From NCBI GenBank assembly GCA_036924085.1, contig JAVGWX010000013.1:48323965-48387964 (forward strand): a stretch of 64,000 bases of DNA, read 5' to 3'. Source of the stretch: Ariolimax columbianus (taxonomy: Eukaryota; Mollusca; Gastropoda; Stylommatophora; Arionidae). The notes beneath the pieces were generated by a model that was not told the DNA's origin, ran no database searches, and worked only from the letters and a program-made list of their open reading frames with translations. The translations under genes were made by a program, and so were the position numbers. Shown here in pieces: positions 33,613-44,400 of this stretch (positions are counted from its first letter, which is position 1; every line of letters begins with the position of its first letter).

Positions 33613-34084
33613 ACTTCTTTATATAAAGACGCTATCGATTTCCAGCCACAAAAAGCTTTGCCTCAAATCAGCTGTCTTCACAATATTTGTCTCGCGTATA
33701 AAATGATCGATAATTTTAAAAATCTATATCAACATCCGGTAATTTTACTGGAGTAGTCTCAATGTTCCGGGATAAATCATTTCCAGCTATCAACATCGAT
33801 CTTTTGATTTAAATATTATACTTTTTTCATTGCCAGTTTCTTCTTAACATTATTTTACTTATTCTCATCTTCTTCTTCGCCGCCTGTTCCCAAACTCCCG
33901 CTACCAAGCCCTGAAAAGGCTCCCCTCTCTGCCTTGTTTCTGTGGGTTTTATATATCCTTACACGTTTCCACTATGTATCTTCCTTTATCTTTTATAAAT
34001 TCTCTTCTAACTTTTCTTACGCAGTTTTTATATGATGAATGTATAAGGAGAAATGTTTGAGAAGACGAGAACATTGAACGTTTC
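33613..34084. other. Mostly unassigned; small SINE-A end fragment
   Basis: At 33865-33925 'cttcttcttcgccgcctgtt' followed by 'ctcccgctaccaagccctga' is the tail end of a SINE-A. Nothing else is recognised. Confidence 0.5.
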
Positions 34085-34880
34085 GACCCACCTACGATTG
34101 GGGGGTACAAGATTCCAGAGTTACGATACACAGATAACACAGTGATACTATAAAGAAGCGCAGAGGGTTAGAGCAGCTACTTTCAGCCGTTAATGGACAT
34201 AGTAAAGATCAAAACTTGTTCATAAATAAAACAAAAGATAATGACCACCGACAAAACACAATGTCAGCATAAATTTACAGTGGGTGGTGAGGAAATAGAT
34301 TAGGTCACACATTTTGAACATCTGGGCTCCAGAATTGACAAAAATGGCGACTGCTGGAAAGAAATCAGAAGACTAGCCATGGCAATGCAGAGACTGAACA
34401 GGCTGAAGAAATTTTTGCAGAGCACCAACAAAATGATAAAAGTAAAAGTCTTGAGAGCCTGTGTTTTTCCTGTGGCAGCTTATGGCTGTGAATCATGGAC
34501 GATTACCAAAACTTCTAGACAAACAGTCGAATCCTTCGAGTTAAAATGTTCCAGAAAGATCCTCAGAATACACTGGACAGAGAAAAAAACAAATGTAGAC
34601 ATTCGGCAAGAGTTGAGCATAGAGGAGAACAATTCCATTTTGCCTAAAAAATGCAAATACTTTGGTCACGTCAATAGACACAAAGGTCTTGAGAGGACGG
34701 TGATGAAAGGTATGGTGCCAGGCAAAAGATGAAAGGGTAGACCAGGAAGACGATGGCACAAAGATATCCAGCAATTCCTGAGTATGACTGTGGCGGAAGC
34801 TGGAGTTTTGGCAAGGCAACGAGTTTCTTTCAGACAGACTGTGATGGGAGCGACGTTCTATAAAGAACATGCTACATGAT
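34085..34880 (+). mobile_element. RTE-like LINE: RT catalytic motif C to 3' end
   Basis: Starts 'PELRYTDNTVIL', the RT motif C with YADD changed to YTDN, so catalytically dead. Continues 'KFTVGGEEID', 'HFEHLGSRIDKNGDCWKEIR', 'VLRACVFPVAAYGCESWTIT', 'SRKILRIHWTEKKTNVDIR' and 'KYFGHVNRHKGLERTVMKG', ending at a short GAT tail near 34875. Several stops occur before 34379 and one at 34730. The family recurs on the minus strand at 35775-37690. Confidence 0.85.
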
Positions 34881-34929
34881 GATGGTCGTTATCTTTTTCT
34901 TATGATCTCACCATATCTACCTATACAGA

Positions 34930-35640
34930 GACGAGGCGGTTCATACATGCTAACTACATGGCAGTGGCCGCACAAGGAACAAGCTGCGGGGTGGATGAAT
35001 ACAAGCTGACCAATGCCCTTGAAGAACTAAAGAGGTATTATCACGAGAACCACCTGATATTAAACTCAAATAAAACTCCAGTAGGAGTCTTCTATCTATA
35101 ATCCAGAGAAAATTGAAGATCAAATGACAAGGACACAAGATGGAACACTGCGTGACCTACAAACATATGGGTGTCAACCTAGACGACACATATTCTTATA
35201 AGGCGCATTGCCAAAAACGAAACGTAAAGTTTGTGCAACGAATAGCCATCATCTGCAGGCTTGCCGACACAACATGGAGAATACATCCACCTGGGCACTT
35301 AACGGCACCTGTTCTGCGTTTTTCAGCAGGAGACTATCCGGCAGAAGTATGGGGAAAGTCTACACATAATAAACATGTCGTTACTGCCATCAATGAGACA
35401 GCGTGGATCATGACTGGGTCCATAAAACCCACCCATATTTGAAAACATATACCCTATACTCGGTTATAGCAGCTTCCTGGAGCAGAAGCTTTGTAGCAGA
35501 AAGTCTAGTGGTATTTTCCTACAAAAATATTTTAAACAAAGCCCCAGAGAGCGTCGCTACGAGAAATAGCGCTACAAGAAACAGGAACACTTGATAACGC
35601 TACAGGAGGAGGGTAGCGCCAGGAGCACACTTAGCATAGC
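34930..35640 (+). mobile_element. Jockey-like LINE RT fragment
   Basis: 'FIHANYMAVAAQGTSCGVDE' is RT motif C with the catalytic pair lost (FxYADD to FxHANY). It is followed by 'YKLTNALEELKRYYHENHL', 'LEHCVTYKHMGVNL'-type and 'YSYKAHCQK' segments, then 'EVWGKSTHNKHVVTAINET' and 'IMTGSIKPT'. Two frameshifts separate the motif from the C-terminal part. It belongs to a different clade from its neighbours. Confidence 0.75.
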
Positions 35641-36187
35641 CAATATGAAGGACGTTGAATAGACTTCGGTCTGGCATGACTTGACGCAGAACAAACCTTA
35701 TGAGATGGGCATACCTCGACGTTACGTGTTGATGTGGTTCTGTCCAGGACTAAGAACACCTCATGTATTTCCCAAACCTCATCATCATGTAGTATGTCCT
35801 TTATAGAACGTCGCTCCCATCACAGTCTGTATGGCTTGGCTTGGCTTGGCTTCGTTCGTTCTTAGTCTCCCACTACCAAACCCTGAACGGAATCCGTTGT
35901 GTCGTAGTTTTACAGCGATTTTGACTGCGATATTTGCACTTTTCGGTCCAACACATTCGACTTCAGCAAGTATTTTTTTAGTATCGGGCGTAACAGACCT
36001 CACTGTTTGCCCTGGCCGTTATTCTAACTTAGAACATTCTCACACTCATCTACATCATTCATGACTATACTCAGTAAATGACATATCACACAGCAGGTGG
36101 CATATTTATTATATAATACTCATATTATAAAAATGAGTAGTGAAATTACAAACACAATACAATACATATCATCTTAACTAAGCATTC

Positions 36188-36192
<5 letters not shown>

Positions 36193-36265
<73 letters not shown>
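36193..36265. repeat. (AT)n microsatellite
   Basis: About 36 uninterrupted AT dinucleotides inside the solo LTR. Confidence 0.98.
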
Positions 36266-36268
<3 letters not shown>

Positions 36269-36678
36269 AATATACATATTACTAAAGCGGGAAGTTTAAG
36301 TATTAGCTATTGATGGAATTCCCAACTATCTAAGACCCAGTTCTATTGCCTTGCAATTACATCACACACACCTCGCCTTAACTGGGTCCTCAACACACCT
36401 TATCAAATACTCTTCCTCACTCAAATCCCCTCAGGCGGGCGATCTAGACATAACTCGTTCACATTGTGTCCTGCTTACAACACAACGTTAAGATAATCAC
36501 TTAATACAAAACTCACATACCTGCTTGAGCGATCCTGTTCTATCACTAACATTCGTGCAACAGTCTATCAATCGCTCTTCTATCTAAGTCGGTGAGTTAA
36601 ACCAGACTCCTATCTACATTCACTCATCCCCTCTCCTCTCCTCTCCATCCAGCCTGCTGAGACAAACTTTCTCTCGAG

Positions 36679-36715
36679 TTATATAAATCAAGCAAAGTCC
36701 GAGCTTGACCAATGG
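36679..36715 (-). promoter_or_regulatory. Putative LTR promoter (CCAAT and TATA boxes)
   Basis: On the minus strand 'ccattgg' is followed about 22 bp later by 'tttatataa', within the solo LTR. This is a spacing and motif match only. Confidence 0.4.
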
Positions 36716-37869
36716 ATTTCAGGGAATGACTATATTCAGTCTTATTGGAACGAAACACTCTGCACACCTGTCACTCATTCTATAGCAGCAAGCCCCGCTG
36801 CCAATTCGTCTGTCAATCACTCTCCCCCTACCAAAATCGGAAGGCCAGTAGTCAGTTTCTACCTGTCCACATTCCTTACCCCAACTCTGCTCTCCCTTGT
36901 TGAGACGGTGAATGACCTTGACACGCATTCAGGTACATTTGTTATCACTAACCACATCACTCCTGTCCTAAACTCTCTGCTCCGGCGGGAACTGTTACAC
37001 GGATTAGCATTCCCTCTTCGATCCTGTCTCCTTAGCCAATCTGCCCTGCTCCAGCCTGTTATCCAGGATCACTGCGTGGATGTGTAGAAGGGTCTTGGCA
37101 GCTCTGGTTCGCTAGCCCTTACGCTAGCAGTCAACTGTGGGTCGCTGACCACTGCAGCTCATGCGCAGCTCAGCATCTTGATCCCACAGTCTGTATGAAA
37201 GAAACTCGTTCCCTTGCTAAAACTCCAGCCTCTGCCACAGTCATTCCCAGGCATTCCTGGATATTTTGGTGCCATCGTCTTCTTTTTCTACACCTTCCTC
37301 TTTTACCTGGCACAATACCGCCCATCACTGTTCTCTTGAGACAGTAGTGTCTCTTGGTTTGACCAAAGTATTTGCATTTTCTAGGTAAAATGGAATTGAT
37401 AAACCAGTTCACCTCTATGCTCAACTCTTGCCGAATGTCTACATTTGTGTTTTTCTCTGTCCAGGGTATTCTGAGGATTTTCTGTAAAATTTTGACTCGA
37501 AAAATTCGATTCTTTGTCTGCGAGTTTCGGTAATCGTCCATGATTCGCAGCCATACGCTGCCACAGGAAAAACACAGGCTCTCAAGACTTTTATCATTTT
37601 GTTGGTGCTCTGCCATAATTTCTTCATGCTGTTCAGCTCAAACCTATCACACGCATGTACGATGGAAGATCTGCTCGAGGGAAACAACACTGCAATTAGG
37701 GTAGCTGAGTACTGGACCTGAGTCGTATGACTTCTGCATTGGACACAAAAAGTAACTAAGTACGTATATTATTTCCATATTTTTGCCAAAAACTCAGAAG
37801 TGTACTTTACACTTGGCGAACCCTTAAGAATTGGTTATTGGTCAGTTTGCAAATCAAATTGAGAAGCCT

Positions 37870-38040
37870 TCAACCCTAGCGAGGTTAGAGCGCACTATTA
37901 GAGAGCCTTTACGACAAACTTTGAATAACGGTTCGATCCCCGTCCTGTTACACAGATAGCTTCATACCCTAGAGTGGTTAGACCACGTTCTTAGCTCGTG
38001 CGATGTGCTCTCAATAGGGCTCAGGTCTCACCCATGTCTT
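37870..38040 (+). mobile_element. Two tandem tRNA-like heads (SINE relic)
   Basis: First head: A-box-like 'tagcgaggttagagcg' (37877-37892) and B box 'ggttcgatccc' (37930-37940). Second head: 'tagagtggttag' (37970-37981) and 'gggctcaggtctc' (38017-38029). The second B box is the start of the 52-bp array. A dimeric tRNA-derived SINE is the simplest reading. Neither head folds convincingly into a cloverleaf by eye. Confidence 0.5.
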
Positions 38041-38290
38041 TTCTGCAGGCAAATAATAATCCTTTTAGAAATGACCCAGGTGTCATCCGTGTACTTTCTG
38101 CATACTAAAAATCCTTCTAGAAATGACCCAGGTGTCATCCGTGTACTTTCTGCATACTAAAAATCCTTCTAGAAATGGCCCATGTGTCATCCGTGTACTT
38201 TCTGCAAACTAAAAATCCTTCTAGAAATGACCCAGGTCTCTCCCATATCTTTTCTGCAGACAAATAATAGTTCTTCTAGAAATGGCTCAG
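38025..38290. repeat. 52-bp tandem array, about 5 copies
   Basis: Units contain 'agaaatgacccaggtgtcat' and 'ctaaaaatccttct'. The first unit, 'caggtctcacccatgtctt', overlaps the tRNA-like B box, so the array looks like an amplified SINE segment. Confidence 0.88.
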
Positions 38291-38329
38291 GAACTGGCTC
38301 TACCTCATGTAACATATTATTTAATATGT

Positions 38330-38860
38330 AACTCGTTTATTTTAACATTCTTTATTCGATCTTGTTTACTCTAAACCTCTTCTCTTTTCTCAGTCGACTT
38401 CTATTTTATTATTTATACATTTTGAAGGGACGTTAAACCTTTAACCTTGTAACATCACATGTGTTCTAATGCATATCACTGTCCTCTGAGACTTTACCCC
38501 ACGGACATGAACCCGGGTCCACAGATGAGAACCCTTCGAGCATCTCCAGAGAACAGCGGCGAATAATCACAGAGAATTGTTCGCCTTGTTCCTTCTCTCG
38601 CCCCCCCCCCCCCCCCCCCGCCCCCTTGCATGAGAACATTGGACACTGAAGTTAAACAGTTCTCGTGATGTTACAGGCCACGTTCTCCCGAGTCATGCTG
38701 GTGTGAAAATCTAGCTATCTACTTCCACATCCAGGCTGGTCAGTGCGGACTGTGTCTCTTAATAATTCACTGTGCTTGAGTACTAGATGGTAGGACTCTG
38801 GAGACTCACAGGAGACAAGACCTGGGCTGTCGTTTGACTGGATTTCGGAGGGTGAGGTCG
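38330..38860. repeat. Diverged direct duplication, copy 1
   Basis: Collinear over about 500 bp with 40140-40660. Shared blocks include 'tgaaaatctagctatctact', 'tgtctcttaataatt' and 'caggagacaagacctggg'. No protein or RNA signature is visible. It may be an unnamed dispersed family or a local segmental duplication. Confidence 0.8.
38598..38622. repeat. Poly(C) run
   Basis: About 20 consecutive C followed by G and more C, within duplication copy 1. Copy 2 has only a short C run at the matching place. Confidence 0.95.
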
Positions 38861-38934
38861 GAGGAGGATTAGAAAATGAAGGGAACGGTTAAATGAGAGA
38901 GACAGGGAGTGGGCGTTGACATGTAAACTGTGTG

Positions 38935-39065
38935 CGGCCGAAGACGGATGTGTCGGACCGAAATGTGCAAATATTGCAGTCAAGCTGCAAACTAGCGACA
39001 CAACGCATTCCTGTTTTTTTTAAAACCCTTTTCAAGGCTTGGTTGCGGAAGTTTGAGAACGGACG
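38935..39065 (+). mobile_element. SINE-A short subfamily copy
   Basis: Starts 'gccgaagacggatgtgtcgg' and runs through 'gtcaagctgcaaactagcga' to 'gtttgagaacggacgcagac', then passes into an expanded purine tail. Its 5' start coincides with that of the copies at 3283 and 13487. Confidence 0.85.
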
Positions 39066-39468
39066 CAGACGAAGAAGAAGAAGGAGGAGGAAGAAGAAGA
39101 AAAGGAGCAAGAAGAGGAGGAATAGAATAGGAAGAGGAAGAAGAGGAGCAGGAAGAAGAAGAAGAGGAGGAGGAGGAGGAAGAAGAATAGGGGCAAGAAG
39201 AGGAGGAATAGAATAGGAAGAGGAAGAAGAGGAGCAGGAAGAAGAGGAGGAGGAAGAAGAAGAAGAGGAGGAGGAGGAAGAAGAGGAGGAGGAGGATGAG
39301 GAAGAAGAGGAGGAGGAGGAAGAAGAGGAGGAGGAGGAAGAACAAAAGGGGCAAGAAGAGGAGGAATAGAATAGGAAGAGGAAGAAGAGGAGCGGGAAGA
39401 AGAGGAGGAGGAAGAAGAAGAAGAGGAGGAGGAGAAGAAGAAGAGGCGGAGAAGAAGAAGAAGAAGTA
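39066..39468. repeat. Purine tract (GAAGAGGAGGA)n, expanded SINE-A tail
   Basis: 400 bp of nearly pure A/G directly continuing the (GAA)n tail of the SINE-A. A longer unit including 'agaggaggaatagaatagga' appears three times (about 39112, 39198, 39356). Confidence 0.92.
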
Positions 39469-39469
39469 A

Positions 39470-39797
39470 GCTGTGTACGATTGTTCCTTCATCAACAACT
39501 GTAAACTGCCTTGGCTAGTCACTCCTCTGTAGAGTCCGCACGAGGACAAGCATCTGCAGGCAGGTTTCAGGAAGGGCTACATAACCACTGACCACCCTCA
39601 CACAAACAACCAGTTGATGGTGAGAACGCGAGAGCTCCGTATGTTAACTGGGCATTGGCCAACGGAGATAATGTGGGCCCTTTACTGACATCATTTATCC
39701 ATACGTTGATTTGTTCAATAATCTTTTCTCATTTTAATGTTTTAAAAATACAAATAACTTTTAACAAAGATAACAATTAATTAATTTTTTTTAAACG
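39470..39797. other. No recognisable feature
   Basis: No domain or repeat recognised. Confidence 0.4.
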
Positions 39798-40135
39798 CAA
39801 AGCGACTTACGGACCACCAGGTGACTTTTTAAAGACGAAAGTGACTTATAGACTATATTGGGACTTGTTAAACATGAAAGTAACTTAAAGGCCATTCTGG
39901 GACCTGTTTAACACGAAAGTGGCTTATAGGCTTTACTGGGACTTGTTGAACACGAAAATGACATAGGCCATACTGGGACTTGTTAAACACGAAAATGACA
40001 TAGGCCATACTGGGACTTGTTAAACACGAAAGGAACATAGGCCATAATGGGACCTGTTAAACGTGGAAGTGACTTATGGGCTATCGTGTGACTTGCTAAA
40101 CACGAAAGTGACTTATGGACCACCATGTGACTTGT
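39798..40135. repeat. 37-40-bp tandem array, about 9 copies
   Basis: Unit contains 'gggacttgttaaacacgaaa' and 'tgacataggccatac'. The outer units are diverged and the central units near 39960-40030 are almost identical. Confidence 0.9.
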
Positions 40136-40139
40136 GTAA

Positions 40140-40660
40140 CTCATTATCGCTCTGTCATATTTTCTCCTCGTTTTTCTTCATTCTCAACCTCTTCTCGTGG
40201 GCCACTAATCATCTGTTTTATTATCTACACCTTATCGATGAGGGTTAAACCCTTCACCTTGTGATATCACCACCGCTCTGATGACTATATCACTGTCCCT
40301 GGAGGTCCGGCCTCACGGACATGACACTCGGGTCAAAAGACTGGAACCCCCCGAGCACCTCGCGTCAACATCAGCGGATAATCACAGAGAAAGGTTCAAT
40401 ACATTCCCCCCATCCGCCCTCTCTTAAAGAGAACGTCAGACATTGAAGCCAAACAGTGTCCAGGATATTACTGCCACATTCTCCAGGGTCCGGCTGGTGT
40501 GAAAATCTAGCTATCTACTCTCCCCCATCTACGCGGATCCGTGCGCATGGTGTCTCTTAATAATTGATTGTCCTCGAGTGCTGGGTGCTAGCACGGGAGG
40601 AGAACACCGGAGAATCGCAGGAGACAAGACCTGGGGTGTCGTCTAACTGGATTTGTTTGT
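40140..40660. repeat. Diverged direct duplication, copy 2
   Basis: Partner of 38330-38860. The best conserved parts are 'ggtgtgaaaatctagctatc', 'gtgtctcttaataatt' and 'gaggagaacaccggag'-type flanks around 'caggagacaagacctggggt'. Confidence 0.8.
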
Positions 40661-41720
<1,060 letters not shown>

Positions 41721-42284
41721 ATGTAGAAGTATAGGTAAACTAAGAACTAAGCAAAGTACATTAATATACTATATCAGCTGTTGCTTTGTTGCCAAACAAT
41801 CGTTCGGGTACCTTTGCAGTGGCAACACCTAATGAGTAGCCGCAGATACTTTCTGACACCTAGTCTCGATTTCCCTGTCGATCTTGGCTTTTACCAAAAA
41901 AACACTGGCCAAACTCGTGAACCTTTTGAAGAGCAATATCGTTTACACTTTTCTTGAGTGGCCCAGGTGTCCTGTTGATCATTATAGTTTATATTTTCTT
42001 CTAGTTAATAGATCGCAAATTGTATTTAGCACAGGTAGTCGCAAGCCAGAGCATATGTTTTTGCAGTTTATTTTCATTGTCGTAACAACAGACACTGATC
42101 ATCTACGGAGAGAAATTCGTGTTTTAAAATCGGTTCTGCTTCTGATGCCTCGAATTGACTGGTCTGTGCTGTCATTTTGTCTCCCTGTAGATGTTGAACT
42201 GCGGAGGGGAAAGCCCACACCACTGCCTCATATCTGTACTGATTTCAAAAGCAGCTGTGACACCATCAGTCGTTATTACTACAT
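41721..42284. other. Mostly unassigned; small repeat fragment
   Basis: 41775-41830 ('tgttgctttgttgccaaac', 'gcagtgg') matches the repeats at 47688-47740 and 52800-52850. The 147-codon open frame 41884-42327 has no motif I recognise and runs into the rDNA fragment, so I do not accept it as a gene. Confidence 0.45.
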
Positions 42285-42350
42285 TTATACTCGTACGTTA
42301 CAGCTTATCTTTGAGACAAGTTTATGACTACTGGCAGGATCAACCAGATA
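42285..42350 (-). pseudogene. 18S rRNA 5'-end fragment
   Basis: The minus strand reads 'tctggttgatcctgccagta', 'gtcat' and 'cttgtctcaaagat-aagc', the universal start of eukaryotic small-subunit rRNA, with a few substitutions and a 1-base deletion. Similarity fades after about 50-65 nt ('taacgtacgag' for 'taagtacgag'). Identification is from established knowledge of the conserved 18S terminus. It is a truncated, mutated fragment and not a functional rRNA gene. Confidence 0.88.
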
Positions 42351-43010
42351 TCTGTCGGAGACGTACGAAGCACACACACCGGTCGGCGGAGGACGGTTGT
42401 GTAAAAAGCCTCACTGGGACGGCCGCAGGGACCGACTGACGGACGGACGGACGGTTGTTCCCCCCGTGCCTCAGTCCGTCGACCTAGGACCGCCTGACAG
42501 GGGCCTCTACACACACCAGACGACCGACAGGGCTCGCTCGGGGAGGGATGGCAGTGCTCTGTGCAGAACGGATCCCAACGGCCCCGGTGATGAATTTCAC
42601 TGGGACTGGAGACAAATTTCGCCTGCCGGCCTGCCCTTCTCCCGAGGGTTAGTCGGGCTGGGACACGGCCTTCAGACTGTATTCCTGCTTTCCATTTGCC
42701 GGTCACAAGCTCTTTGCGAGAGTCTGACCACCAGCGAGACGAACTGTCGAGCTCTGCTATAAGCCTTAGAAAAATCACCACTACTGACAACGTTTCTCGA
42801 TACGGACCAGAGCAGCGCAACTCAGCGGAGGCGACGAAACAACAAACCGCATCCCGATACCTCTACGGGGAAAGGCGAGCGAGCGTTTTCGGCAAGCCCG
42901 CGCTATCGCTCCGTCTGACGGGACTGAGATCGCTTTACGAACACTGGTTGAGATTGAATCGCGGGGGCGAGACAACTACCCTTCTAGCCTATTAAATAGT
43001 TCGCCGAACA
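42351..43010 (-). other. Putative rDNA 5' external transcribed spacer
   Basis: The roughly 650 bp directly upstream (minus sense) of the 18S start are strikingly GC-rich and low in TA compared with the rest of the window. They contain a short (GACG)n run at about 42434-42453. Position relative to the 18S start identifies it as 5'ETS-like. ETS sequences are not conserved between species, so this is inference. A 171-codon minus frame here is incidental. Confidence 0.6.
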
Positions 43011-43519
43011 ACATCTCCGTGACATTACCATGCTTGTCCCCTGGTTAAATGCACTCCTGCTTCTATCTCCTCCTCCTCTATGTGCTATCAGCCATACCAA
43101 TGGACGCAGAAGAGAGGCAGGCTAGCGGACATTGCACATCTGCCCTACTGTGTCAACCTCCCAGGTGGCGGGGAATGCTAGGCGAACTATCACTGCAGAT
43201 GTGCCGAGAAAATAAAGAGAGCAAAGAGGTACCCCACCCACATGCACATGATACGTTTCTGGCAGGACGTGACGATCCTGGGATACAGACACACTGCACT
43301 GCCTCTCTTCCGGGTTAGTACAAACCAGTACATAGTCCATATCATATAACATATCTCATATATCATTACCGCATCCTATAGACGCGAGTAGTGAAGACTC
43401 GTTAATCTGGTAAGACAACTTCCATAAGAGACACAGCTCTGATAACAAACAACTGCTGCCTTGCAGATAGGATGGGGACAGCCAAAGGCTAAGGAGGGCA
43501 TCCCTACAGAAACGCCTGT
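43011..43519. other. No recognisable feature
   Basis: Could include 5' flank of the LINE that follows, but I see no defining signal. Confidence 0.35.
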
Positions 43520-43580
43520 TGAAATCGGATGCACTGGCCCACAAGCTTAACATACAGTGCAACGTAAATCGCAGTATGAT
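43520..43580 (+). mobile_element. SINE-C core fragment
   Basis: 'gttgaaatcggatgcactgg' and 'acagtgcaacgtaaatc' match the central part of SINE-C (56330-56395). Confidence 0.6.
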
Positions 43581-43585
43581 GACAG

Positions 43586-44400
43586 TACAACTTATCAGAA
43601 AAACGTATGGCGCTTATCCTGCGGAGTCCCGCCTGGCAGCGAGAGTGCCGGGCCTCACGCCTCAAAGGGGCCCACCCTTGAATACTGGTGGTCACCCACC
43701 CATGTGTCGTGGAGTAAAGGCACATGGCTATGGGGCAATTCCTTTTGACCAAAAACTCAAGACCCTCAAAATACAACAGTGGAATGCGGAGGGAGTCATT
43801 AACAAAAATCTTTCCCTAACACATCACTTGCATGAAGATAAGATGGACGTGGCATGTATCCAAGAAACGCACCTCAACAGCAACCATAAATTCTCAATCA
43901 GAGGATACCAGGCTTTCCGTCTGGATAGAGAAGGTCACAAAGGAGGGGTTCTGATACTGACCTGAAACTGCATACCAGGTAGCGCGGCATTTATCAATCA
44001 TACTGGACAAGCAGAAATTGTAGGAGTTGACATAATGGCTCGAGAGACGAAGATCCGCATCTTCCAACTGTACGGACCACCAAATAAAGACCTATCGCTC
44101 TCGAGTATGGAAGTCAAGGACTCCAACTGCATAGTAGTTGGAGACTTCAACAGCCACTCGGAGAGATAGGGATACTCGGATACAGACAGCAGAGGTGACG
44201 AAGTGGAAGATTGGGAGATAGACACGAATCTCCATCTAATCAATAGGCCGGAGGATAGCCCTAGCTTCTTTTCTAGAAAATGGCATACCACCTCGACTCC
44301 AGATTTGGCCTTCTCCACAATGGACATTCGCCATAAAATAGACCGCCAGATGCTAAACCAATTGGCAGGTAGGGACCACAGGCCAATTAGGCTAGAAATT
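43586..44400 (+). mobile_element. I/Jockey-like LINE, endonuclease region (broken)
   Basis: The protein would nick chromosomal DNA to start target-primed reverse transcription. All apurinic-endonuclease-type motifs are visible in one frame: 'QQWNAEG' near 43774, 'CIQETHL' (catalytic Glu, 43861-43872), 'LYGPP' (44068-44082), 'VGDFNSH' (44140-44157), 'TPDLAF' (about 44296) and 'GRDHRP' (catalytic His, 44371-44385). Two in-frame stops at 43963 (TGA) and 44167 (TAG) kill it. The frame upstream (43586-43760) has a plausible N-terminus, so the 5' end may be nearly complete. Confidence 0.88.

Larger units (their letters stand above)
35989..36999 (-). mobile_element. Solo LTR, about 1.0 kb
   Basis: A 1011-bp insert in SINE-A with ends 'tgtaacag...ctgttacg' on the minus strand (expected TGTAACAG...CTGTTACA with one change). 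It is flanked by a 4-bp duplication, cggg/cgga. On the minus strand it has a CCAAT-type box ('ccattgg', about 36709-36715), a TATA box 'tttatataa' (36679-36687) and an AATAAA signal (36105-36110), in the order of an LTR. An (AT)n run lies at 36193-36265. No internal coding region is present, so it is a solo LTR; a large MITE is the alternative. The superfamily is not determined. Confidence 0.68.
35834..37184 (-). mobile_element. SINE-A inserted in a LINE and itself split by a solo LTR
   Basis: Sense 5' end 'gggatcaagatgctgagc' is at 37184; the tail (plus 'ggcttggcttggcttggctt') is at 35834. It is flanked by the perfect 13-bp duplication 'cacagtctgtatg' (35821-35833 and 37185-37197). The body is interrupted between 35988 and 37000. 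This locus helps define both ends of the SINE-A family and shows that a (GCCAA)n tail replaces (GAA)n in some copies. Confidence 0.92.
35775..37690 (-). mobile_element. RTE-like LINE 3' part, split by a SINE-A insertion
   Basis: The right piece (37690 to 37198) reads on the minus strand 'VLRACVFPVAAYGCESWTIT', 'RKSSEYPGQRKTQM'-type shifted frames, 'NTNVDIRQELSIEVN' and 'MTVAEAGVLARERVSF'. The left piece (35833 to 35775) carries the 3' terminus 'gatgggagcgacgttctata' and a GAT-type tail. Removing the 1.35-kb insertion and one copy of the 13-bp duplication restores collinearity with the copy ending at 34880. Confidence 0.85.

Noticed and set aside
31671..33706. Open frames of 500-631 codons (Phe/Leu/Ser/Cys-rich) and a 262-codon Arg/Lys-rich frame
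   Set aside because: Produced by purine-rich low-complexity DNA lacking stop codons on both strands. No domain is present.
36679..36715. Promoter of a host gene
   Set aside because: The TATA/CCAAT pair lies inside the solo LTR and no gene follows on that strand.
41884..42327. 147-codon open frame
   Set aside because: Runs into the 18S fragment on the opposite strand and has no recognisable motif.
42305..42820. 171-codon minus-strand open frame
   Set aside because: Lies in GC-rich ETS-like sequence and ends in the 18S fragment; stop-poor by composition.
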